A stretch of DNA of 64,000 bases from Salininema proteolyticum (GTDB lineage Bacteria > Actinomycetota > Actinomycetes > Mycobacteriales > Micromonosporaceae), in NCBI RefSeq assembly GCF_042685645.1, contig NZ_JBHUNX010000001.1:3720001-3784000 (forward strand), read 5' to 3'. Both the position numbers and the translations under genes were made by a program. Positions within the stretch are counted from its first letter, which is position 1. Every line of letters starts with the position of its first letter. Below the pieces are notes generated by a model. The model had not been told where the DNA came from, searched no databases, and saw nothing but the letters and a program-made list of their open reading frames with translations. Shown one piece after another: positions 16,423 through 23,200 of this stretch.

Positions 16423-18480
16423 TCAGGTCAAGTACCCGGGAAGATCTCCGCTGTGCACGACCGTCAGCCGGGAGACGGCGCGAGTCAGCGCCACGTACAG
16501 GTGGCGCAGCCCGACGGTCTCGGCCACCGTCGTCACGGCGCCCTCCATCGGCAACCCCACGCCTTCGGCTTTGGCAATCTCAGCCGGTTCGACGGCCACG
16601 ACGTGGTCGTATTCGAGGCCCTTGGACAGCGAGGCCGGCACCAGTTCAACTCGCTCCGGCTGGTCGATCCGGCCTTCCAACTGAGACCTCAAGTCGTCAA
16701 CCATCGCGTCCGGGGCGATGATCCCGACGAGCCCCTCATCAGCCAGTGCTTTGGTGACCGCTTCCCAGACCCCTTCCGCCACGTCGGCGGCCTCGATTCG
16801 CTGGACCTCGCCGTCGTTCCGCAGCGAGGTGGCAGGGGCTACGTCCACTTCCAGATCAGGCAGGATGCGGTTGGCCAGGGCGATGATCGCCTCGGGGACG
16901 CGGTAGCCGGTGGTCAGTTCGGTGTGGGTGACCTCGTCCTTGCCCATGTGAGTCAGTTGGGTCCCCCAGTTCAGGGCCGCCCAGGGAGTGGTCCCCTGCG
17001 CGAGGTCGCCGAGGACCGTGACCGATCCCTTGCCCGAGCGTCGGCCGACGGCGCGGCACTGCATGGGCGAGAGGTCCTGTGCTTCGTCGATGACGATGTG
17101 GCCGTAAGAGTCGGACGGCTTCGACAGCTGGATGGAGGCTGCGATCTCGTCGAGGATCAAGGCGTCGGCGGCCGTCAGTCGGAGGTTGCCCTTCAGCGCG
17201 AGGTATCCGGCCTCCTTCTCAGTGAGGATGCCCGCCGTGGCCTCGGCGCGGAACTCGGGATCGGTGTAAAGCCTCTTCAGGACGGCTTTTGCGTCCAGCT
17301 TCGGCCACACGGCGTCGAGGAACGCGGCGACCGGCTCGGCCTTCCGCATCCCGCGCGCCCATTTCTCGTCCGGAGAGAATCCCGCCCTGATCTCCGCCTG
17401 ACGGCGCAGGCCGAAGATCATGGCCTCCTGGAGATTCTCGCGCCCGGCGTTCCAGGTCGTCGTCGCCTCTCTCGCCGTTTGCAGGGCCTTGGTCAGGTAG
17501 TTGAAGCCAAGGCGCCACGTCCACCCGTTGTCCATGACCGACATCGGTTCGTCCTCGGTGACGGCGCTGTCGTCGACCGTGCCCAGGTGGAGCCACACCG
17601 CGCGGCGGGCGACTTCGGCCATCCGCTCGTCGTGCTTGAGCGCTTCCTGGTGCGGGTCGTCCTTGCCGGTGATCTTGTGGCGGCCGAGGATGAGCTGCTG
17701 GACGGTCATCTGGCGCACCGAGGTCTCGCCCAGGGTCGGCAGGACGGCTGAGATGTAGTGGAGGAAGCCCTCGTTGGGGCCGATGACGAGCATGCCCGAC
17801 TGCTTGATCAAGTCGGGGTAGCTGTAAAGCAGCCAGGCGGCGCGGTGGAGACCGACGGCCGTCTTGCCTGTCCCGGGGGCTCCCTGGATGGCGAGGTTGA
17901 GGTCCGCCGGGCGGCGGATCAGCTCGTCCTGCTCGGGCTGGATGGTGGCGACGATGTCGCGCATGGGGCCGGTTCGGGGCCGCTCGATCTCGGCGCGAAG
18001 GATGTCGGAGGACAGGTCTTCGCCTAGGCGCAGGTCTTCGTCTTCGAAGCCGGTGATGAGCGAGCCACGGAATCCGTAGCGGCGGCGCTTGGCGACGCCG
18101 AGGCGCTTATTGGCGGAGGAGCGGTAGAACTTCTCCGACAACGGAGCCCGCCAGTCGAGGACCAGCGGAGTGGACTCCTCGTCGCGGACGTGGAGGCGGC
18201 CGAGGTGGTAGTCCTCGCCATTGTCGAACCAGAGGCGGCCGAAGAAGTAGGCGATGTCCCGTTCGGCCAGTTCTTCGAGCCGGGCCGTCCCCTGCCTGGC
18301 CATCGAGTAGCCCAGGTGCTTGTCCGGGCCCTTGTCGCCCTCGAACCGGTTCTGCTTGCCCTCGTTGAACTCGTCTGCGTAGGACTCCAGTATGCCGGCG
18401 GTCGTCTGCCTCATGCCCGCGATCGCATCGCGGACCTTTTGGTGGAATTCGACCTCTTCGCGCAGTTCTGCTTCGGACAC
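16423..18480 (-). CDS. HelD-like superfamily 1 helicase (RNA polymerase recycling factor family)
   Basis: The 685-residue protein resembles UvrD/Rep ATPases but has the HelD layout: an N-terminal coiled segment (residues 1-45), a GRLHVRDEESTPLVLDWRAP domain, Walker A at 200-207 (GAPGTGKT), a long insertion, motif II IVIDEAQDLSPMQ, motif III GDLAQGT and motif VI YVALTRAVSRL. HelD proteins bind RNA polymerase and remove stalled complexes; the actinobacterial HelR branch also protects against rifamycins. I chose the GTG at 18480, with GGAGGAG 4 bases upstream, over the longer frame to 18675. No rifamycin-associated palindrome is visible upstream, so drug induction is not indicated. Confidence 0.87.
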   Translation of the reverse strand: MSEAELREEVEFHQKVRDAIAGMRQTTAGILESYADEFNEGKQNRFEGDKGPDKHLGYSMARQGTARLEELAERDIAYFFGRLWFDNGEDYHLGRLHVRDEESTPLVLDWRAPLSEKFYRSSANKRLGVAKRRRYGFRGSLITGFEDEDLRLGEDLSSDILRAEIERPRTGPMRDIVATIQPEQDELIRRPADLNLAIQGAPGTGKTAVGLHRAAWLLYSYPDLIKQSGMLVIGPNEGFLHYISAVLPTLGETSVRQMTVQQLILGRHKITGKDDPHQEALKHDERMAEVARRAVWLHLGTVDDSAVTEDEPMSVMDNGWTWRLGFNYLTKALQTAREATTTWNAGRENLQEAMIFGLRRQAEIRAGFSPDEKWARGMRKAEPVAAFLDAVWPKLDAKAVLKRLYTDPEFRAEATAGILTEKEAGYLALKGNLRLTAADALILDEIAASIQLSKPSDSYGHIVIDEAQDLSPMQCRAVGRRSGKGSVTVLGDLAQGTTPWAALNWGTQLTHMGKDEVTHTELTTGYRVPEAIIALANRILPDLEVDVAPATSLRNDGEVQRIEAADVAEGVWEAVTKALADEGLVGIIAPDAMVDDLRSQLEGRIDQPERVELVPASLSKGLEYDHVVAVEPAEIAKAEGVGLPMEGAVTTVAETVGLRHLYVALTRAVSRLTVVHSGDLPGYLT

Positions 18481-18835
18481 GGCTCTCCTCCAGGAAGTCC
18501 GATCGGGAAGGAAGGATTGAAATGGGCCAGTCCTCCAGACTAGCCGTGATTCCCCGCTGCGTCGACACCTTTTACGTACAACCCCACGCTCAAAGGCGAT
18601 ATCAGTGGCTTCGTTCCAGTATCCACGAGTGCTGGCCCCTTCCCCAAATAGCAGCACGATTCTCCGATGCTTCAAGCGCCTTAGCGGCGACCTCTTTACG
18701 AGCGCATTTTGCGAGGTCCGCAGCAGTCAAAACGCTTCGAAACACTGCACGACCTTCGCTGTACCGACCTACTCCAAGTTGGCGAAACCCATAATGCGAC
18801 CGCCAGCAGCGTCCGGCATAGTCAAAAATAGAAAT
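18481..18835. other. Intergenic stretch between the helicase and the accessory operon
   Basis: Apart from the helicase ribosome site at its left edge I see no gene with a start signal. From about 18550 the composition becomes clearly more AT-rich than the flanking housekeeping DNA and stays so to about 20750. Confidence 0.4.
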
Positions 18836-18858
18836 GCCCCCGGTACTCGACCGAGGGC
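18836..18858 (-). terminator. Terminator of the accessory three-gene operon
   Basis: A 9-bp stem with one mismatch is followed on the minus strand by a T-rich run (ATTTCTATTTTTG). It sits 23 bases after the last stop. Confidence 0.75.
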
Positions 18859-18881
18859 TAGTTTAGGGCAAGAAATACTGG

Positions 18882-19334
18882 CTAGGATTGCGCCTCTTCG
18901 GCGGTCCAGGCGTCAGCCATGGCATCGGCGTCAGTCAGGTACGAGTCAATACGCGCGTACACGTCTTCGTCTGTCTGGGCCACATAGTAAATGGTCAACA
19001 TGATCGCGTCATGCTGCTGATCTACAGGAATGTCGTCCATCAGTTCATCTTCGCCCATGAGCGACCGAATCAGGCCCTCTAGAGCCAGTCCATTGAACGG
19101 CTTTTCGGCCTTCCGGTATGAGTATCGGACTTTCTCAACAAACTGTTTAATTGATTCGTGGGTGACAGTTTCCTGATCCTTGAAAGCCTTGTCGAGCATG
19201 ACGGAGAATGTAGCGAGAGAATACAGGCCCCAATTGCTTCCCACTGGCTGATTCGCTACGAGTTCAGCGTATTCCGGCTTGTCGAGCGCGAACGCCTTCA
19301 TAGTCTTGACGTAGTACTCTTTATGTTCCGTCAT
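18882..19334 (-). CDS. Unknown soluble helical protein, third gene of accessory operon
   Basis: I do not recognise this 150-residue protein. It is acidic at its C-terminus, has no signal peptide or membrane segment and reads as all-helical: a Lys-rich N-terminus (MTEHKEYYVKTMKAFALDK), a middle stretch KQFVEKVRYSYRKAEKPFNG, and a tail with many Asp and Ala. The start codon overlaps the stop of the upstream gene by 4 bases (ATGA), so the two are translated together and their products probably act together. Codon use is less GC-biased than in the neighbours, which suggests acquisition by transfer. A regulator or partner of the membrane protein encoded upstream is possible. Confidence 0.75.
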   Translation of the reverse strand: MTEHKEYYVKTMKAFALDKPEYAELVANQPVGSNWGLYSLATFSVMLDKAFKDQETVTHESIKQFVEKVRYSYRKAEKPFNGLALEGLIRSLMGEDELMDDIPVDQQHDAIMLTIYYVAQTDEDVYARIDSYLTDADAMADAWTAEEAQS

Positions 19335-20008
19335 CTGTCGCCCTTCTTCCTCCGTCGCGAGAATAGTTCGATTGCCATTGCGCTTAGCACGATTCCCGTA
19401 TTGATGATATCGCCTGCGTTCGGGTCCGCGTGTTGTGGGTTTCCGGCCGTCTGGCCCGTAGGGTTGTGCGGCTGTTGCGTTTCAGTCTTGGCGTCCGGCC
19501 CCCACGGGTCGAACGATTGCTTCGACTGTTGGATCGAAGAGCCTTGGTCTTTGGCGTACTTACTCAGGTTCTCAGTATTCTTGATGCCCTTTCGGCCAAA
19601 GCGGCTAAACCTAGACTTCTTCTCATCGTCATCCGAACCTTGGTTCTCAGCTTCAAATGAACCCGGCTGAGTGAAGACGTCCGGGTCACTTTTGTCTGGA
19701 ACCGTAACCGTATACGGCACATCTCCTGTCGTGCCCCGGTACACAGCTCCGCGCTGCTCGTTCATCGCTTGGTCTATCAGCTCTACGGCTGAATCGGCAT
19801 GTGTGTCGAGCGTTTCGAATGTAGGTCTACCGTCTTCGAGCACCTTAGCGGCTGTCTCTATCGCTTGCCCGTCATTGGCACCAATGGCCTCAAGTTCTGC
19901 TGCCACTTCCTCAGCATCCATTTGGAGTGCTGCCGTGAGGGCCCTCAACTCGTTGGAGTTCTCTTTGACGGCAAGGAACCTTGCTTTTAGACCTTCAAGT
20001 TCGGACAT
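19331..20008 (-). CDS. Coiled-coil protein with C-terminal membrane anchor, second gene of accessory operon
   Basis: The 225-residue protein is unknown to me. Residues 1-85 are a helical domain that resembles the whole of the first operon gene product (LKARFLAVKENSNELRALT; ELEAIGANDGQAIETAAKV; HADSAVELIDQA). A short beta-like region with GDVPYTVTVPDKSDPDVF follows, then a low-complexity Gln/Asn/Pro stretch (residues 135-195) and a single C-terminal hydrophobic helix (IINTGIVLSAMAIELF) ended by RRRKKGDR. This predicts a tail-anchored protein with the bulk on one side of the membrane. The size and helical hairpin feel recall WXG100-like partners, but no WXG motif is present. Confidence 0.75.
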   Translation of the reverse strand: MSELEGLKARFLAVKENSNELRALTAALQMDAEEVAAELEAIGANDGQAIETAAKVLEDGRPTFETLDTHADSAVELIDQAMNEQRGAVYRGTTGDVPYTVTVPDKSDPDVFTQPGSFEAENQGSDDDEKKSRFSRFGRKGIKNTENLSKYAKDQGSSIQQSKQSFDPWGPDAKTETQQPHNPTGQTAGNPQHADPNAGDIINTGIVLSAMAIELFSRRRKKGDR

Positions 20009-20016
20009 GGGCCGGC

Positions 20017-20268
20017 TCAGTTGGCCGCGGAAGCAATCAGGGCGTCTGCCTCATCAGCCATCGTGTCCACCTGTCCCATGACGGCGTGCATCTGTGCAGC
20101 AACCTCGGAAGCCGACCGGACCGGCTGAGCATTGGCCGCTCCGATACCTTCTAGCTGTCCGGCAAGGTTCTCAGCCTCGGACCTAGCACCTTCGATCAGG
20201 GATTTCACTTCGTCGGACTTGTTCTTGACTTCAGCGATTCGTCCTTGGAGTTCGTTCAACTGTGACAT
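20017..20268 (-). CDS. Small helical protein, first gene of accessory operon
   Basis: This 83-residue protein is predicted to be two helices (MSQLNELQGRIAEVKNKSDE, then SEVAAQMHAVMGQVDTMADE) joined by a GIGAANAQ turn. It is paralogous to the N-terminal domain of the next gene product: both carry L-x-R-x2-VK-x2-S-x-E, an AE-x-LA-x-L-E-IGA-N-Q segment, and an ADEADALI-like end. GAAAGGAT lies upstream of the ATG at 20268; a TTG at 20286 would add six residues and is less likely. Eight bases separate it from the next gene. No function can be assigned. Confidence 0.75.
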   Translation of the reverse strand: MSQLNELQGRIAEVKNKSDEVKSLIEGARSEAENLAGQLEGIGAANAQPVRSASEVAAQMHAVMGQVDTMADEADALIASAAN

Positions 20269-21259
20269 TGGGGTGATCCTTTCCAAACACGAGGACTTGT
20301 CTCGTTTAGGAGGTTAGCAGGACCGCACATATGGTCAGTGCATGGCGAGCAGGCTTCGCCTGAACGCTTAGCGAAGGGGCACTGGATGCTCATGGGAGTA
20401 CAGGGTGGTCTTTTTAGGGCGGTGAGGGTCGCTCCTTGCGTACGGATTGGGACGGCCATCCACAAGCCGGGGGCACACCACTTGTCAAGGGAATCGCAAG
20501 CAACGTTGAAGGTTTCTCTCAGCACTCTCTATAGCTCCCCGAATCCATGGAGAACCGGCACAATCACCTGCACTTTTCCAGCCTTCTTCTACATCGAACC
20601 CCAATCCCGCCTCAACTTCACTCGGAGTGCTTCCTCAGCTGCTCAGAATCCCTCATTGCCGTGGAGTTACGACGATCCGTTGCCGAGAACCGTCGCACTG
20701 ACCGGTACAGATTGAAATCACAAACGCGGCAGGGAAATTCGATCGGCCCAAGAGATGACTTGGCCTAAGACGTTCGGGCACTTCTGGACGTTCGGTGCGC
20801 GCCTCGGCGTGTCGTGGTTGACTACCCAATATGGGCTGGGTGACACTGGGTATCGGTTCGGCAGACCAGATGTCTGTCGAAGATCGCAGTGGACATCCAG
20901 TCTTCTTCGATAGCGGCCCGCCAGTTTATAGCTTCGAAACCTCGCTGGCGGGCCGCCCCCAACAACGATCCCCGAAGGGAGCGGTTGTACTGACTCATCG
21001 TAGTTGATCTGTTCGGCTGATTCCAGCCGCCTTTCCGTAGTTGACCGCGATCGCGCCGATCGCGTCTAGCCACCGTGCGCTCTGAACACCCCTAGTGGTG
21101 TCCTGTTTTGTCCTGAACGTCCGTGGAGCTGCAGTTTCACGTGTTCGGGGTAGCGGCGGTGTCCCCTCCCTGCCATGTCTCCCGGCGGGGAGTCCATGAC
21201 TCAGTTCCTTAGTTCCCCCTGCCCTGAAACAGACGTGCAGGGGAGTTTGGAGGCTTCTC
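20269..21259. other. About 1 kb without a convincing gene
   Basis: Open frames in this stretch lack ribosome sites and coding bias. It must hold the promoters of both accessory operons that point away from it. Visible structures are a perfect 12-bp stem at 20913-20956 (GCGGCCCGCCAG and its complement, 20-base loop), a short ACACC/GGTGT hairpin near 21090-21107, and GATCGCG twice near 21047-21066 next to a TTGACC box. It could be a degenerate gene, a replication or attachment region, or a long leader. Confidence 0.5.
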
Positions 21260-21523
21260 ATGCCTATCTCGATGCCACTCACTCTCGGTTCGTTCACCAT
21301 CGAGGGCCGCAAGGTCCAGATCGTCCGCCGAGCCGCCCGCAAGATCTTCTGGATCACCGTCGACGGACGCACCGCCGCCATGGTCCACACCCACGACCGG
21401 TTTCTCCTTCCCCAACCCGGCTGGACGATCCGTGACGACGTCGCCGACTGGCTGTTGGAGCAGACCATGCGCGCCCACTCCCACTTCGTCGCCTACTGCT
21501 TCGCGAAGGGAGTCCACCCCTAA
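21260..21523 (+). CDS. Small hypothetical protein, first gene of plus-strand accessory operon
   Basis: An 87-residue protein of unknown function, strongly supported as a gene by GGAGG six bases before its ATG. It reads as a small alpha/beta protein with an N-terminal strand pair (FTIEGRKVQIVRRAARKIFW), several His residues (VHTHDRF, MRAHSHF) and a helical C-terminus; no membrane segment. Its stop TAA shares one base with the start codon of the next gene, so translation is coupled. Proteins of this size and style often sit in actinobacterial integrative elements, but I do not recognise the family. Confidence 0.72.
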   Translation: MPISMPLTLGSFTIEGRKVQIVRRAARKIFWITVDGRTAAMVHTHDRFLLPQPGWTIRDDVADWLLEQTMRAHSHFVAYCFAKGVHP

Positions 21524-22293
21524 TGAACTCCTTCATCACCCAGTTCTCCGAGCACTCGGATTACGTCTACGCCGCCATCGCCTTCATCGTCGCGATCGGC
21601 CTATACGCCTTCGCCGTCTACCACGGCAACATCTACGGCCACAACGACCAGGAAACACACGACCGAACTACCAGCACGAACACGGCCCACGGACGAACCC
21701 ACCGCCACAGACGACCTGCCGGGCGTGTGTCGGGGCGGGCGAAAGCCCCGACTGCCCGTACGGACGGGGCCGTTCTGGGGGCGGTGTCGTTTCTGGCGCG
21801 GACGTTCGAGGTCCGCGAGATCGACGTCTACACCGGCGTCATCATCGCCATCGAACCAGGCGGCAACCGCCTCATCGTCGGGGAAGCCGACTGGGGTTGG
21901 GGCTATCCCGGCCGGGTCTACTGGTCACCCGACCCCAAACGCCACGCACTGTTCTCCGACAACAGTCGCCTGAAGTTCGCACTCGAACAACGCGTCTACG
22001 CCGTCATCGACCGCGCCGTCTTCGGAGCGGATCTACCGCCACGTTTCCACGAGGAAGTCTGGACCGCAGACCCGTACGTCTCACCGGTCGATCGGTCACA
22101 GCAACACCAGCAACCACATGTACAGGCATCCTTGCAAGGTCTTCCGCAGCGGCAGTCCTGGAGGGGGCAACCGCAGGTTCAGCCGCAGCAGGCGTGGGCG
22201 CAACCGCCGTCACCGTCGCTTTCGCGTCCCCGACCGCAGCCTCAGGGTCAGTGTCAGGGGGTGGGCCGTGACCGTGCTGTACTTGCCACCTAA
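21523..22293 (+). CDS. Membrane-anchored hypothetical protein with low-complexity tail
   Basis: The 256-residue protein has one transmembrane helix near the N-terminus (YAAIAFIVAIGLYAFAVYH, residues 16-34), a His/Arg/Thr-rich linker (45-85), a folded-looking domain (about 88-188, with TGVIIAIEPGGNRLIVGEAD and GWGYPGRVYWSPD), and a Gln/Pro-rich tail. A GTG at 21784 behind a G-rich stretch could start a shorter protein made of the folded domain alone, and a hairpin lies just before it. The gene overlaps the next by 26 bases. Function unknown; the linker and tail could reflect fused or eroded reading. Confidence 0.6.
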   Translation: MNSFITQFSEHSDYVYAAIAFIVAIGLYAFAVYHGNIYGHNDQETHDRTTSTNTAHGRTHRHRRPAGRVSGRAKAPTARTDGAVLGAVSFLARTFEVREIDVYTGVIIAIEPGGNRLIVGEADWGWGYPGRVYWSPDPKRHALFSDNSRLKFALEQRVYAVIDRAVFGADLPPRFHEEVWTADPYVSPVDRSQQHQQPHVQASLQGLPQRQSWRGQPQVQPQQAWAQPPSPSLSRPRPQPQGQCQGVGRDRAVLAT

Positions 22294-22567
22294 CACCACC
22301 GACCTCGGTACGCTCCACCACTACGAGCACGTCTTCGACGTCCACTACGATGCCGAGGCCGGCACGGTCTTCCTTCTCGAACCCACCGACGACGACACAC
22401 CGATCCAGCAACGGGTACCGGCCGTCATCGCCGTCTGCGGCCGGGGAGTCTGGGCCAAACTCACCCTCTACTCCGACGAGCTCTACAAACAAGCCCGCGC
22501 GTTCCCCGACTGGGAGAACGAAATCCGCGACGCCATCATGATCCACCTCCAACGCCGCACCGGCTAG
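22268..22567 (+). CDS. Small hypothetical protein, third gene of plus-strand accessory operon
   Basis: I start this 99-residue protein at the GTG at 22268, 5 bases after an AGGGGG ribosome site; the longer frame from 22118 adds Arg/Gly-rich sequence with no start signal. The product is acidic, probably alpha/beta, with a conserved-looking N-terminus (VTVLYLPPNTTDLGTLHHYE) and a helical end (DWENEIRDAIMIHLQRR). It has no signal peptide. Overlap with the preceding gene supports coupled translation and a shared role, but the role is unknown. Confidence 0.65.
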   Translation: MTVLYLPPNTTDLGTLHHYEHVFDVHYDAEAGTVFLLEPTDDDTPIQQRVPAVIAVCGRGVWAKLTLYSDELYKQARAFPDWENEIRDAIMIHLQRRTG

Positions 22568-22792
22568 AAAGCGCTCACGAAGAGGCGAGGGGATCAGGGC
22601 GTTGCCCCGATCCCCTCGCGCAATGGCTGAAATACGTAACTGCGGCACCAAGAGGTGCTCCACCCGAGAAGTCCGGGGAATTCGACCGCGTATTGACGCG
22701 CGATGTGTCCGTCGATGATCAACGGATTAAAGAAGTCCGGGCGAACGCTGACCTGCTCACGAGCAGAGTGCAAGAGCAAGAAAGCTTCCGCT

Positions 22793-23074
22793 CTACTCGT
22801 AGGCTCCGATCGTGTAAAGGAACTGGTACCCGTTGGGGTTGTGGTAGAACCGGCAGTGGTCGAAGATCCCGTAGTTCGGCCTCGAACCGTATTCGGCCTG
22901 TGCCCTGATGCAACTCGACTCCGTTGAGTAGACGGGCGACTCGAACACGATCGGCTTCTGGTCCGGCGTGGGCTCGGTGGAGGCCGCCTGGGCGGTTCCA
23001 GAAAGGGCGAACAGGGCTGCCGCGGCGGTGGTGGCCGCGAGGGCCAGGCGGCCCTTGAGGGTAAGGGTTCTCAT
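22793..23074 (-). CDS. Small secreted protein
   Basis: The 93-residue precursor has a Sec signal peptide (MRTLTLKGRLALAATTAAAA then LFALSGTAQA-AS, cleavage after about residue 31). The mature part is about 62 residues, with two cysteines (SSCIRAQAEYG and FDHCRFYHN) that could form one disulfide, and many Tyr and Asn. AAGGAAG lies upstream of the ATG at 23074; the longer frame would bury the signal peptide. It is not recognised. It could be a small extracellular peptide or enzyme inhibitor. It stands alone between divergent units, just downstream of the Hsp70 gene on the same strand. Confidence 0.75.
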   Translation of the reverse strand: MRTLTLKGRLALAATTAAAALFALSGTAQAASTEPTPDQKPIVFESPVYSTESSCIRAQAEYGSRPNYGIFDHCRFYHNPNGYQFLYTIGAYE

Positions 23075-23200
23075 GGTCTTCCTTCGGTCAGGGGATCGGT
23101 CGTTGATCCGGGCAAGCGAGATGCTCGCACATTCACGATTGTATTGGCGTCCTTTGCAGATGGCCAATCCCTCGCGCCCGGATCAACGAAAGCCAACTCG

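Noticed and set aside
18481..18700. Rifamycin-associated element upstream of the HelD-like gene
   Set aside because: I looked for the GGGGCTTGCGCAAGCCCC-type palindrome and found none.
20338..20715. A 125-codon plus-strand frame in the accessory gap
   Set aside because: No ribosome site, irregular composition (runs of Ser, Thr, Pro) and no recognisable domain.
20822..21073. An 83-codon minus-strand frame that might be a transposase or replication remnant
   Set aside because: No start signal and no motif that I could name; left within the non-coding stretch.
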